Notes under the pieces: generated by a model
Database searches by the model: none
Seen by the model: only the letters and a program-made list of their open reading frames with translations
What the model was told of the DNA's origin: nothing
Part shown: in pieces, positions 44,548 through 57,645 of the stretch
Position numbering within the stretch: the first letter of the stretch is position 1
How the letters are laid out: each line of letters opens with the position of its first letter
Position numbers and translations under genes: made by a program
Origin: Diphasiastrum complanatum
Taxonomy: Eukaryota; Streptophyta; Lycopodiopsida; Lycopodiales; Lycopodiaceae
Length of the DNA: 64,000 nucleotides
Assembly (NCBI GenBank): GCA_029204225.1
Contig: CM055101.1
Span: forward strand, 35,705,648-35,769,647
Direction of reading: 5' to 3'

Positions 44548-45561
44548 CTCCCTTAAACATGAAATTGGTACTTTATCTTTTTCTCATAACTATTGTCTCC
44601 CTCCTAAGGATGTGTCTTCTCTCTAAAGCCACATAAGAGACAAAATAAAACATAAAACATAATAGTATTGCCATAGTAGATGATGTCCAAATTGGATGTT
44701 TCATTACTACTTATGTCAATTTTACGTTATGTAATGCATAAAACATCAAACATAAAGTTAATATGCGACTTCCACCATGATTCTCCCTCTAATATTTGTG
44801 TAAAATAGTGTCAAACACCTGTGAAATCATCCGGTGAGTGCTTGCTTGGTTTCACCATATTGCATTTCACTTGAGGTGAATGTGACATAATAGGGCCATG
44901 TATGAGTCCCCATTGTCATCTTGTTGTTGAAGATCTCCATTTTTGGAAACCTAAGAGTGAATGGATGCCAAAATGAAAGTTTTTAATATCCCTTTGCTTG
45001 ATCAAGATCTGGACTTCTGTGGCTTGAAGCCTCTCCATAAGTATTGCAAAATAATCTTGATCCTACAATGCCAAAAAACCTGGCAATCTTTTGACAATGC
45101 AATTCTACATCTTGAACTTTGCATAATAAAAAATCTAATGTTGTATATTGTTTAAGATCACTTTCAAGCCTTTAACATGGTCATACACAACCTATTTCAT
45201 CTTCGAGAACCCAAATGATACAAAACAATAAACGTAGTCTCATAATAAATTTGCAATTTCAATTAAATGGCATGATTTTTCTCAAAGATGAATTTAGATG
45301 ACTAGGGTAAAATAAGAACGCACTCCCTTGTTGCTCCTTTACTCTTACTTGGTCTTTATAAGACTACAAAAAACGATCACTTTGGCTTTGAACAACAAGC
45401 TCCTTCAAAGTTCCCTTGATGCCCCTTGTTAGGGAATTTTTTTGACAAGGGATTGATCAAGTCAAAAAGCCCCAACAATGGAAGGGCTCACACTACCCTT
45501 ACATGAGTGCAAGGATCTGACCACTTTTAATCCTAAGGTCCTCGATGTATTTTGTGCTCCT
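44548..45561 (-). pseudogene. Module copy 3 in an older element, cut by a copia insertion
   Basis: Minus-strand nucleotide sequence parallels copy 2. GAGTAAAGGAGCAACAAGGG near 45340 corresponds to GTAAAGAGAAAGGAACAACA there. CATCCATTCACTCTTAGG near 44965 corresponds to GATCCATTCACTCTTGAAT. The block near 45290 aligns with the FMFD..NIVF region. As in copies 1 and 2, the module lies just before a polypurine tract and LTR. Its frame is broken here. The right side is interrupted exactly at the target duplication of the copia element starting at 45562. Confidence 0.5.
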
Positions 45562-46356
45562 TGTTAAAATTGAAAAACAATCCATATTGATTTCTTGGCT
45601 TGCTACAAATGTTGTACCATGCAAGTATGTATCTCATTAATGCAAAATGCCAAGTTTGGCCTACATAGAACTCGAGCTACATGGTTATGTATTATCTAGT
45701 TTGATAAATGCAACTTGCATATACTTTGTAGACATAGAATTAGCATGATTATGCTTGTAGAAACTCGTGGCAATTCACATGCATTAATTGTAAGTGATCC
45801 ATAGTGACATGCAAGGCATGCACAATGTGTAAGGGACACATGCATGATGATTTGGACATTTCTAGTTAGAACTAGTACACTTGTAAAAAGTTGGTAGAAT
45901 TTCATGCATGACAAGTGACAAATGTCACATAGACTCTAGATGTCACTTTAGATGTCATTTTGGAATGGATAGATGTGGTTCTACCTCGAGCTACCTCAAA
46001 CTCCATAAATATGTGTAGCTCTCCATACAATCAATGATGAAGAACCAAAGTTTTGTAGCTATCTCATGCCATTTTGGATCTAAACAAATATTGCTTGTTA
46101 TCTCTCTAGCTTTCTCTCTCTAACTCGTGTTGAGGCTAATGCTCATACACTTAAATCTTGTACTTTTATTCATTCTTTGATTCATTGCTATTATATTCTG
46201 TTGATTAGCATGCTAGATTGTGAATTAGCCATTTCTTCTGAACTAGATTTTGTTGATCAATCTAGAATCAGGTTATAGTGCCAATCACAAAGCTTAATTA
46301 AGATCAGTCACTCTTGTGGACATTCCCCACACGTGTGAATTCTAGAAATTTTGTCA
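45562..46356 (+). repeat. 5' LTR
   Basis: It is 795 bp and directly followed by the iMet primer site. Compared with the 3' LTR it carries a few extra bases near 46080-46105. Confidence 0.92.
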
Positions 46357-47126
46357 TGGTATCAGAGCCTCATTAAGCTTTGCAAGCTAAGAACTCTGAT
46401 TGTACAAGAAACTGAGAGCTAAATCAAGCAAAAAAGCAGTTTTGCACTTTTTCTAACCTTTTTCTGAAGTGTATTTGGATCAAATCGGACTTGAACTGAA
46501 TTTTTAGACCTGAATTGAGGTAGTATGGAATTCTGGAATTCTGCGCGTGTGAAAATCAGATTTTTTCAGTCCCTTTGTTCTCCTTACTTATAGGTCCAAA
46601 GATAGCAGTGTTATAGCTTGATGAAAAGCATTTGATCTGTACTTTCCATAGAAATTAAAATCAAATCAATCTGATGTGTCTAGCAAGAGATATAAGCTCT
46701 TAAAGAGGATAGGGATAGGTCCAAAATCCGAGTGACAACATTTTGATTTGATTCAATTATACTTTGCTCTGAATCCATTGTTTTGAGCATCCAACACAAG
46801 AAACTGTAGATCAAGACTGAGTTTGAAGTATTTGAACACCCTTTGAGCCTTCTGAGTGTCAATAGTGTTTTCTTTTGAAGCATTTCACACGTGCCAAAAG
46901 TAGGATTCAAACCAGCCAAAGTGTCTCAAACCACTTTTTGTGTCTGATCTAGATAACTTGTCTTGTGGAATATTTGAGATTCATCTCAAATATAGTTGCA
47001 AATGTTTCACATAGGAAGGTAGTTCAACCTTAAAAATACCTATAGTGAAAGAGAGCAACAACTCTAAGTCTGATAGGAACAAGCTCAAACATATCTCAAT
47101 CCAATAACTAAGAATTCTTCATTATA

Positions 47127-50100
47127 ATGGCATCTCAGGGAGGATATCTTCTAGAAGCCAGTGAGAGACTAAACACTTCTAATTACTCAATTCGAAAGTT
47201 AAGAATGGAGTCTGTTTTGATACTCCAGGATGTTATGGATATTGTGCTTGGTGCTGAGGAGGAGCCTCAAGCACATGTTGAAATTCCTAAATATAAGAAG
47301 AGAGCTAGAATGGCTCTACATTTCATTAAGATGAATGTATCTAATGAAATTTTGAGAGACATAGGATCTTGCACTACAACCAAAGAAGCTTGGGATGTAC
47401 TAAAGACCATCTATGAAGCAAAGAATACTTCTAGAATACTCACTCTTAAGAATCAAATTTTCCAAAGTTTCCAAAGAAGTGAAGAGAGTGGATCTAACTA
47501 TGTTCTGAGAGTTAAAGATTTACATAGAGAGCTTTCCTGTGTTGGTGTTACCATTAACCAAGTTGAGCTAGTTCAAGTCATACTGAATGGCTTGAGAGAT
47601 GACTATGATAATCTTGTTCAGTCTTTTGCTATTAAGGAGGAGTTACCTAATCTAGAAACTCTCCAAGGAATTCTTATTTCTGAAGAATCTAGACAAAGCT
47701 ATAAACTCTCTAGGATGAACAAACTTGAACATGGTGGAAGTGACAAAGCCCTCTTTGTCAAAGGCAAGCAGTAAGAACCAATTCTCTCAAGCATACAACA
47801 AAGACAAAGCCAAAGATCGAGATCAAGATGGTGAAGAGGCTGAAACAGCTCATCCTTCTAACTCAAAAACCAAGAAGAAGAAAGTGAAGTGCTTCTTCTG
47901 TGGCAAAAAGGGGCACTATGCCTCTAATTTCTTTAAGAAGAAAAACCAGCTCAAGCAAGCTAATCTCTCCAAAGAGATTGAAGAAGATTCTGTTGCAAGT
48001 GATGGAGAAGGATCACTTATGGTGTCCAGTTTTTCTTCATCACCTTTCAAGAAAGATGGAGCTTGGTACATAGACAGTGGAGCCTCTTCACATATGTGTT
48101 GTTCAAAGGAGTCATTTGACTCAATCTTACCTTTCGAAGGACTCAAGAGATCTATTTACACAGCTAATGATCATGAGTGTCCAATTGAAGGAATTGGCAA
48201 TATTCCAATAAAACTTGCTTCTTCAAAAGTTCTTGCACTTTCTAATGTACTTTTTTTTTCCAAAACTTACAAAGAACTTAATTAGTGTGGGAAAGTTGCT
48301 TGATAATGGTTGTGATGTAAAGTTCAATTCCAATACTTGTTTTATCAAGAGAAAAGATGAGATCCTTGCTGATGGAACTAGATGTGGTGGAATTTTTAAG
48401 TTGAATTCTTATGAGAATGCAAACCTTTGTGAAGTTGCTTTGTTATCTAAGGAGGAGCTGTGGCATAGAAGGTTGAGACATCCTAACTTTACATCTATGT
48501 CTTCTATGGTTAAGAAGGAGAAGGCTATTGGTCTTCCAAAATCTCTTTCTAAAGATTTCAAGCCTTGTGAGGCTTGTGCCATTGCAAAGTCACACAGAAA
48601 GCCATATCAGAAGTCTTTTATAAAGACTACTTGTCCATTGGAACTCATACATTCAGATGTACATTTTTCCTCTTCTAAAAGTATTGGTGGTGCAACATGT
48701 TTTGTCACCTTTATTGATGAGTTTACTAGATACACTTGGTTGTATCTACTTTCTTCAAAGGCTATGGTTTTTTATCACTTCCTTATCTTCAAACCTTATG
48801 TAGAAAAACATTTTCCTTGCAAAGTTAAAGCTTTAAGATGTGATGGAGGAGGTGAATATATCTCCAACAAGTTTCATAATTATTGTGAAGGTGAAGGAAT
48901 AAAGAGAGAATTTTCTTGTGCCTATTCTCCATCCCAAAATGGAGTAGCTGAGAGGAAAAATAGATCTTTATGTGGATGTGCTAAAACAATTCGAGTAGCA
49001 GCTTCTTTGCCTATTGAATATTGGGGTGAAGCTATAAATTGTGCAGACTATTTGTGCAATAGATTATCTCACAATGCTCTTGTTGGAAAAACAACTTTTG
49101 AAGTCTTGTTTCAAAAGAAACCTAAGGTAGATCACCTTAGAGTTTTTGGTTGTACTTGCTTTGTTAATATGCCCTTGGAAACAAGGAAAAGAGATGATCC
49201 TAATTCTGTTAAAGGGATCGTGGTTGGATATGCATCCAACAAGAAAGCTTACAGAATCTATGTTCCCTCTACCTCAACTACAATTGAGAGAAGAGATGTG
49301 ATATTCCATGAAGATCAAAAATACATTCTTGAGAAGGCCGAGTTCAAAGATTCTCACAAAGATACTCCAATCATCACCCTTGAAGGTCATCATGGAGAGA
49401 TGGGGCTGAGATTTGAGGAGGAGTCACCTCGAATTTTTTCACCAAGAAGATCTCAAAGGGAAAGATCCGAGCCTAGAAGGCTTACCTATGAAGATAGAGA
49501 AAAGCAAGTGGAAATCAACTCCACTAATTGTGCCTATTTTATTTCTCAAGAGGAGCCGAAGGATGTATATGATGCTATCAACTCAAAGGAATGGTACCTT
49601 GCCATGAAGGAGGAATATGATGCTTTGATGGCCAATAATACATGGGAGCTTGTGGATCTTCCATCCAACAAGCATACCATTGGTTGCAAATGGATTTTTC
49701 GAGTCAAGTATAATCAAGATGGCACAATCAACAAGTACAAAACTAGGCTTTGTGCTAAAGGCTTTGATCAAGTATATGGACTTGATTATGAGGAGACCTT
49801 TGCCCCAGTTGCAAAGATGGTGTCAATTAGAATCATAATTTCTCTTGCTTGTTTTTTCAATTGGCAAATTCTTCAACTAGATGTTTCTAATGCATTTCTA
49901 AATGGCTATCTAGAAGAAGCGATCTATATGGATCAACCTATTGGTCATCCATGATAAAGGAAAAGTTTGCTTGCTCTTCAAAAGTTTATATGGATTAAAG
50001 CAAGCTTCAAGGTCATGGTATTCTCGACTTAACACCTTTCTTGAGTCACTAGGATTTAATCTTAGTAACTATGATCCTTCCTTATATGTCAAGTTTTTTG

Positions 50101-51044
50101 ATAAAGATATTGTCATCCTTCTTATTTATGTTGATGATATCATTTTGACAGGAAGTTGTATCAAGTTAGTTGAGGAAACCAAGATTGCACTTGGAAAAGA
50201 GTTCAAGATGCAAGATCTTGGAAAAATTCACTATATTCTAGGATTAGAGATTGACTTTCTTTAAGATAAAGCTTTTGTATGTCAATATAAGTATGCTCTT
50301 TCAATGTTAAAAAAGTTCAATATGTTGAATTGTAAGAGTATAGAAACACCTATGGAGCAAAATGTGAAGGACTCTAACAAAGGTGATGAAAGATCCTTCG
50401 AGGACATCACACTTTTTAGAAGTCTTATAGGCTCCTTAATCTGGCTCACAATAACTAGACCTGACATAAGCTTTAGTGTTCATAAGTTGAGACAGACTAT
50501 GCAAAATCCTTCAACTTTTGATTTTGGTTTATTGTATAAAAGTGAAGATCTTTCTATTATTGGTTATTCTGACTCGGATTTTGCAAGTGATAGAGCAGAT
50601 CGAAAATCTATAAGTGCTTATGTCATATATCTTGGAGGAAACTTGATATCTTGGCTTTCCAAAAAGCAAGATACTGTATCACTCTCATCATGTGAAGTTG
50701 AGTACAAGGCGCTCACTACAACAACAAAGGAAGTGCTTTGGATCAAGAGGTCACTAGTGGAGCTAAAGATAATTATGGAAGAAGATATACCTATGATCAT
50801 GTGTGACAACATTTCATCTCAAGCCCTTGCCAACAACCCAATATTCCATGCAAGGAGCAAGCATATCGAAGTTGCACATCACTTCGTGAGAGAGAAGCTC
50901 ATTGGAGGTGAAATCAAATTGGAGCACATCAACACATCATCTTGCATTGCTGATATGCTCACCAAACCTTTGAGCAAAAGTTCCTTCAACAAGCATAGAG
51001 CCAACCTTGGAGTTATACCAAGATTCATGTTTAAATCAATATAG
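47127..51044 (+). pseudogene. Copia gag-pol, complete domain order, three frameshifts and one stop
   Basis: gag starts at 47127 (MASQGGYLLEASERL). A frameshift near 47740 leads to a zinc knuckle CFFCGKKGHYASNF, whose last cysteine is phenylalanine, and the protease AWYIDSGASSHM. Another near 48260 leads to pre-integrase (LWHRRLRHPN) and integrase. The triad is intact: HSDVHF, LRCDGGGEY and GVAERKNRSL. RT begins WELVDLPSNK, continues LQLDVSNAFLNG, shifts frame near 49945, and carries the catalytic YVDD in LLIYVDDIIL. A TAA lies at 50262-50264. RNase H follows (GYSDSDFAS, SSCEVEYKAL, CDNISSQALA, HFVREKL, ADMLTKPL). A single-frame polyprotein is expected in this family, so the copy is inactive as read even though its LTRs are close. 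Confidence 0.93.
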
Positions 51045-51061
51045 ATCATTTTTAGGAGGAG

Positions 51062-51849
51062 TGTTAAAATTGAAAAACAATCCATATTGATTTATTGGCT
51101 TGCTACAAATGTTGTACCATGCAAGTATGTAGCTCATTAATGCAAAATGCCAAGTTTGGCCTACATAGAACTCGAGCTACATGGCTATGTATTATCTAGT
51201 TTGATAAATGCAACTTGCATATAGTTTGTAGACATAGAATTAACATGATTATGCTTGTAGAAACTCGTGGCAATTCACATGCATTAATTGTAAGTGACCC
51301 ATAGTGACATGCAAGGCATGCATAATGTGTAATGGACACATGCATGATGATTTGGACATTTCTAGTTAGAACTAGTACACTTGTAAAAAGTTGGTAGAAT
51401 TTCATGCATGACAAGTGACAAATGTCACATAGACTCTAGATGTCACTTTAGATGTCATTTTGGAATGGATAGATGTGGTTCTACCTCGAGCTACCTCAAA
51501 CTCCATAAATATGTGTAGCTCTCCATACAATCAGTGATGAAGAACCAAAGTTTTGTAGCTATCTCATGCCATTTTGGACAAATATTGCTTGTATCTCTCT
51601 AGCTTTCTCTCTCTAACTCGTGTTGAGGCTAATGCTCATACACTTAAATCTTGTACTTTTATTCATTCTTTGATTCATTGCTATTATATTCTGTTGATTA
51701 GCATGCTAGATTGTGAATTAGCCATTTCTTCTAAACTAGATCTTGTTGATCAATCTAGAATCAGGTTATAGTGCCAATCACAAAGCTTAATTAAGATCAG
51801 TCACTCTTGTGGACATTCCCCACATGTGTGAATTCTAGAAATTTTGTCA
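51062..51849 (+). repeat. 3' LTR
   Basis: It is 788 bp, preceded by the polypurine tract AGGAGGAG and followed by target-site copy CTCCT. It matches the 5' LTR throughout. Confidence 0.92.
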
Positions 51850-51854
51850 CTCCT

Positions 51855-52880
51855 TGGCCAATGAGGATATTTTAGGCCCTCAAAAATATGGCTACAAGGA
51901 AGATACTATCAATATGAATCAATGCAAAGGTTGTAGATGGTGTAACAACTGAATGGTTCATCTTCTTAGAAGAATTGAGATGAGTTTGATACAAAAGTTT
52001 ATGCTTACTCTGTCTCCTAGCACTTCTCGAAATATTTCAATTGTGATACCCCTAGTTTGGATATTCTCATGAGTAGTGTCACAGGTCACGATATCTATGA
52101 AAGCCCCCAACCTTGGATTCATAACACTGAGCAATATCATCAAGCTCATCGTGATATAAAAACTAGGTAACTCTTGGCATAAGCGCATGGTGCATGGATG
52201 CAACAACATCCAAAGGGGCTCTACATGGAGATATATGTTTATCCTAAACCAACTCACTTCCCTAACTATTCTTAGGCTACATCCCTTGAATGGATGTTAT
52301 TGTGTCGGGTGTTGAGGGTTACAAATTCAATGGATGCCCATATTTGGATGTGTAGTGAGATAATCGACATTCTCTAGACATTGATTATGGGTATGTGTGA
52401 TCCTATGGACATTTTGAGATCATGTAGATGAGGCTCAAACCTGGGACCATGGAACTTGTAGGTAAATATTATATAGTTGAATATGAACTCAGCCAGAGTA
52501 AAGAGATTGTCATCTTCATTCAATGTCTAGCTTCACTAATTCTATTGTATGATTCTTTCATGCATGATTATCTAATCATCATAATATAATCTTCTTGTGT
52601 ATTTATCATCTATGGTTGCTTCACTGAAAAGCACATGAATGTCATTTCAAGTGACCTAGACTATGTCGGCACATTGCAACAAATTTATTAATTCGATTAC
52701 GAGACTAACGACAAATACTTTATTTTTGACAAAAAATGGTTTAAGGTCATCTATCATGGAAGCAATGCCACAACTATAATTAATAACTCAAAGGTTTTCA
52801 AATCAACTCAACAAAATGTATAAATGTGGTTTTGCTTTCAATATCTTCAACATTTAAGCTCCCAATTCTCCTCTCCCGTA
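51855..52880. other. Unassigned flank, probably continuation of the interrupted older element
   Basis: It follows directly on the target duplication. No coding motif was recognised; a minus-strand frame at 51958-52257 is not identifiable. Confidence 0.3.
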
Positions 52881-53340
52881 TAGACCTCTATCCTCAGTGC
52901 TAGCGAGTGACTTTAATATGTGACTTCACCCTCTTGATGGGCCTAACCGTATCTCCTTTGCTAAAAGACAAGCCTGGAATTGCTCGATTGACAGTTTTAA
53001 CTGTTCTGACGGTCTTTCCCTATGCAACTCTCCTCACCTTCACCCTTGGAACAATGGTCATCTCCCTCCTTTTTTCACTTTTGTCCAAGTTGATAGATTC
53101 TACCCTTCTAACCATGGAAATTGGGCAAGTCGCTTATCATGTAATACTATCGCTTCCTTTTCTCTCTCTCCCTCTGATTACCTTCATGTTTTCCTTTACT
53201 TTAATCTCTTTCCAGCCAAATCCTTCAAGCGTCACTCAGTATATATTATGAACAATGCCATGATATGGAATAAGTCTCTTCGGCCTACCCTTTCTGCTAT
53301 TTTTTTTTTCTCTTTCAAACCTTGAGAATATTATCGATTG
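52881..53340 (+). pseudogene. LINE endonuclease relic
   Basis: In shifting frames the plus strand encodes SDFNM (family GDFN), then HPLDGPNRISFAKRQAWN, HLHPWNNG (family LHTWSNG), VDRFYPSNHG (family LDRFYPS) and SLSPSDYLHVFL (family SDHxPVxL). This is the C-terminal half of the apurinic-type endonuclease of plant LINEs, which nicks target DNA. The catalytic histidine of the SDH motif appears as Y, so it is inactive. No RT follows. Confidence 0.6.
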
Positions 53341-54701
53341 TTCTGGCTCCTTTTTACGTCAACATGGGAGAATTGTAAGTTCTTCCACCTCCCTCCTTCA
53401 GACTTCCCTTAAACAAACCCTCTCTTCCATTACCGTAATGTGATGCCACAAAATTGTTTAATATTGAATATCAACCTAAATATGGCATGATATACTTGAA
53501 AATGAAGATCTGAGCTAGATAAATATAAATCATGAAGAGGCCTAAGTCATTTTTCGAGAATATATCTCCTAAAGACTTGCCTTGTATTTAAGGGCAAGAC
53601 CTCTAAAAGGGAAACGTTGCCTTGGATAGCCTTTACTAGGTCATCTACGTGAAATGACTAAATATGCCAATCGACATGTTAGTAGTCTTAATTCTTAGTT
53701 AAATATACCTCTTATGGTATAATTGAACATACATTCAACCTAATTGTTAACTAGACCTTTTCACGGGAGCGACACACTTGTAGTTTTAGAGGTGTGTTAG
53801 TTTGCTCCGTAGAACATATATTGATCATACGCTTCAGTCTCGATCATTGAGAGAGAAAGAGTTTATGTATTTGTGAGAGGTTGAAGAAGTGAATAGAGTG
53901 TTGAGGTTTATTCTCTCTTATTTCCGTTCTCCGCATTGTTGAGTGTGAGTGATCTTGAGTCTACTAGCGATCTCTAATGCATTACTCTCTAGTCAGACAG
54001 ACTCTCTAGCGCATTACAGTCGTCTGTTGTATGTCCTTAAAGATGCTCTAATGAACTGTCTTAAAATTCTCTTATTTGTCTGTCGCGAATACTTTCTTTT
54101 CGGCACTCGAATAAAGTCTACATTTGGTACAGTCTAGCACAATCATTGATAGAACTGTATATATACATCTGAGATGTCAGTCTTTGTCTGAGGAAGAGTC
54201 TTTGATCTGTGATCTTGCTTGTAATTGACATAAGTTTCTAACGTACTCTAAAATTCTTTGTGTTCTTTAACCATAATCTTGGACTTAAGTTGTTGAGGAC
54301 TTCTGTTTAGAAATGAACAGGTCGCGAATACGATTAACTAGTTGTCTGCACAATCACAAATACATCGAACATTTATCGACTCTCTATTGACACCTTAATT
54401 AGCCAGAGTGTAGTACTGTTGTACTACTCTGATAACATCTCACCTGTAGAACGCATTTCATTCGATTTGATAGAGGCAAGACTGTTGTTATGGAATTATT
54501 AACATTACACACCCCAAACACAACTAATACTGGTTACTTTCTAGTGTCTGTTGACAACCAGAATAATGCCCAAAGCCACTTCACTTGAAATAAATCATAA
54601 TTGTACCAAATACATACCTTTCTAACGTTATCCTCTGTGGGTTTGACATTATTTACTACAAAATCTATATTAACCTTGTTGGTATAGTACGACATATACC
54701 A
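53341..54701 (+). repeat. Probable LTR and flank of an Athila/Tat-like element
   Basis: The LTR should end at about 54701 (GACATATACCA), just before the tRNA-Asp-like primer site. A start was not located. No coding sequence was recognised. Confidence 0.35.
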
Positions 54702-54706
54702 ATTTT

Positions 54707-54725
54707 TGGCACCGTTGTCGGGGAT
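54707..54725 (+). other. tRNA-Asp-type primer-binding site
   Basis: TGGCACCGTTGTCGGGGAT closely matches the TGGCGCCGTTGYCGGGGA primer site typical of Athila/Tat-group plant gypsy elements. It differs from the iMet-type sites used by the other elements in this window. Confidence 0.7.
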
Positions 54726-56581
54726 AGCTAAGGAAAGTTATAAGAAAACTGACACATCCATCTCCATTTCTAGTGTATGTCAGATAGAGAATCCCGATTC
54801 GAACAATATTGTAAGCTTAGAGACGAATTTTTATGAAGATAGAGTGAGAGTGCAAATCGAAGAAATCTCGATGAAATCACCGCCCAGTTACTTGAACTCC
54901 TAATTAGCTTCGGTATGGAGGATCCTACTGCACGTTTTGGAGTCTGATAACAATAATTCATCGGAATCAGAAGCTAATAAAGGAGATAAAAGAAGTAAAC
55001 AACGATCCAAATGGAAGGACGACACGAAAACCATCAAGGATAAGTCGTCTCCCACTTCTAAAGTCGAAAAGCTTTGGAAGAGTAATATGGCTGACCTTAA
55101 TAAAAAGTTTAATGATTTGAAAGTGCAGATCTCTGAAGTTGCAGACCTAAGACCAAAAGCTTCTTCTTCCAACTCGGGAATGTGGTGTACAAAATGTGGA
55201 ACTTCTGGACATACTAAGGAAGACTGCACCACTGTGAATGTAAAGATCCTGCCCAGGAGGTACTCTTTATTTTTCATAATGATGCGACTACTAATTATGT
55301 TCATGGTATTGCAGCATCAGCCCAGCAGGATAGACCAACGTTTGCACCAAGAAGACACAATCCTTCTGAGTTTGTTGGACCAGCGATGAAGAAAAACCAC
55401 GACTGAACCAGTGTCGGGCAACTATCACAACTGTGGAGAGCCAAGACATTTTTCACTTGACTGTCCTCAGCCATGAAATCCGATTGGTTATGTACCGTTA
55501 TGCTCAAATTGTAGAGAACCTGGCCACAAGTATCCTCATTGCCCTCAGCCTCAAAAGCCACGGCCTAAGTACTAGTATGTAGCAACACCAGTTGTTGTAG
55601 ACTCGAAAGCAAAACTCGATTGATGTTGTTGTGTAGAGGATTGATATTATTGAAGGAAAATTGGCAAAGATAGAAGACCAATCCTAGCCAACAAGTGACG
55701 TAGAAAAGCTATTCAAAGTCACAAGAAGTACAGGCTCTTCGAAACCCGAATAAAATTTTTCAATGAAGTGTAGAAACTCTTCGAAGAAGAAATCTTCGAG
55801 CAAGTCAATGAATAAATCTACAACCAAAGAAGATCTTAAAGATGACCCCAACTATGACCGCAATGCTGCAAAATTATTTGCAAAAGACATCTCAGCAGAA
55901 GCGAAAGAAATTATTAATACTGAACTACAATCAGCTGCTGCAGAGAAGGTGGTCACGTTCGAGGAAGAGGACGATGAAATACCGAAGACCAAATTGTCTA
56001 GTGCCGTTATTGAAATGCCAATCTCGAAATCAAAGATGAAGGACTATGATATAGTGACTGATATTGGATCTCTTCGTCCAAACATCACTTTTGAGCAATT
56101 GTTGGCAGACAACACTTATTACCGTAAGCAATTGAAAGGTCTTTCTGCCCCTAAAAAGAAGGAAAAAGTTTCTTTGCTGGATGCTGGAGTATTGTCTATT
56201 GATTTAGGAGATCTCGGCACACCTGAAATTGATGTTACCATTGCAGGATGTTTGATTGAAAAAGTACCGATAGATTCTGGTTCAAGCATGAACATAATAA
56301 CAGAAGACACATCTCATGCTTTGGGGCTGACTGACATTCAACCAACATAGCGAAATATCAAGTTAGCAAATTCGACGCGACGAAATCTTGTTGGGAAATT
56401 GAAGGATGTTACTATTTACATTCAAGCCAAGCCTTTCACAATGAATTTTATAGTTATCAGACTATTTGGTTTGCCATCTTATTCTATGCTAATTGGACGG
56501 CCCTGGCTTTATCAATCAAATGCAAGTGTTCATTGGAAATCCAGAGAGTTGAGATTTCAAACTGGTGAGACCAATAATTGA
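54720..56581 (+). pseudogene. Athila/Tat-like gag C-terminus with zinc knuckles and protease
   Basis: A basic gag tail (54937-55240) ends in the zinc knuckle CTKCGTSGHTKEDC. Two more knuckle-like motifs follow in other frames: NCGEPRHFSLDC (the first cysteine appears as tyrosine) and CSNCREPGHKYPHC at about 55500-55545. A frame from 55763 holds a Lys/Asp-rich linker and the retropepsin start VPIDSGSSMNII. After a TAG, SYSMLIGRPWLY..AVHWKS-like sequence (here ASVHWKS) completes the protease. LGRPW and SVHW are typical of the Tat/Athila-type protease. RT and integrase are absent; homology ends at 56581. Confidence 0.75.
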
Positions 56582-57078
56582 GGTAAGCCAGCAAAACAAA
56601 TAATCACCTAGAGTCGTGACAAATACGAAGGTGAAACCCCTTTGTCTGACACCAGTTTTACCTTAGAAGTTTCTTCTTATGCATTGAATATTTTTTTCAA
56701 TGCATCTGACATTGAAGTGCAATATTTTAAATGCTATTAGAATACTGATTAGATTTGAATTTGATTCATGAGATCTAATTAGTCTAGGCTAAAATCAAAA
56801 CCTTTTTAAGTGATTTATATGTCTTGAAAGTACATCAAGAAGAGTGAGAGAGATTGATTCATGTTTTTGTCCAAAAATAGCCAAGATTGGCAAGATTTGA
56901 TTGTAAGTAAATTTCATCTAATCTTCATTCCCTCTTTGTGAGGGAGTGCTAGAACTGAGATTATAAGTCCATTTGTTGGATTATAAATCTAATTTGAGTG
57001 AAACACTACAAGAGAGACCTTTGAGAGTTTCTAGAGTCAATCAAATCAGTTTCTTGTTTGTAGAAATCACTAGTAAGA
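56582..57078 (+). other. Junction and leader of the next copia fragment
   Basis: No coding motif was recognised. The last 150 bp resemble a copia leader running into gag. No primer-binding site was found. Confidence 0.3.
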
Positions 57079-57645
57079 TGGAATCTATTGGAGCTTACCT
57101 TCTAGAAGCTAGTGAGAGATTGACTTTTTAAAATTATGTAATTTGGAAGGCTAGGATGGAGTCACTCACTAATAGTGCTCCAAGACCTTTATGAATTCTT
57201 GATTGAAGATGAAGATGAACCTCTAGGTGCACAAGAGTTAGTTACACACAAGAAAAGATCTAGACTAGCTTTTCATTGTGTGAAGATGAATGTAAGTACT
57301 AATCTTTTGAGAGAAGTATCATCTTGTACTAGTGCTGAAGAGGCTTGGAATTCTTTAAAATCAATCTATGAATTGAGCAACACTTCTAGAGTCCTCATGG
57401 TTAGAAACCAAATCTTGTAAAGCATGAGAAAAAGTGAGGAGAGTGCACAAGACTATGTACTTAGAATCAAGTCTCTAAATAGGGAGTTGGCTTCCATTAG
57501 AGAGAAGATTCATGATGAAGAGCTTGTTCAAATAATCCTTAATGGTCTAGGGGATGATTACACAAATTTGGTCCAAAGTTTTGTAATCCAAGACACCTTG
57601 CCCACTATAGAAAAGCATCATAGTGTATTAGTGGGTGAAGAGTGT
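57079..57645 (+). pseudogene. Copia gag fragment
   Basis: MESIGAYLLEASERL begins at 57079, close to the gag of the element at 47127 (MASQGGYLLEASERL). It continues with stops and a frameshift: LAFHCVKMNVSTNLL, EEAWNSLKSIYE, YVLRIKSLNREL, VQIILNGLGDDYTNLVQSF and LVGEECR. Homology ends near 57645 before the zinc knuckle. Confidence 0.82.

Larger units (their letters stand above)
45562..51849 (+). mobile_element. Nearly complete copia element with 5-bp target duplication
   Basis: CTCCT flanks both sides (45557-45561 and 51850-51854). LTRs are 45562-46356 and 51062-51849, starting TGTTAAAAT and ending TTGTCA. A rough count by eye gives about a dozen substitutions plus short indels between them, so insertion is comparatively recent. 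The primer site TGGTATCAGAGCC is at 46357-46369 and the polypurine tract AGGAGGAG at 51054-51061. All copia domains are present in order. The element is nested inside an older minus-strand element. Confidence 0.93.
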
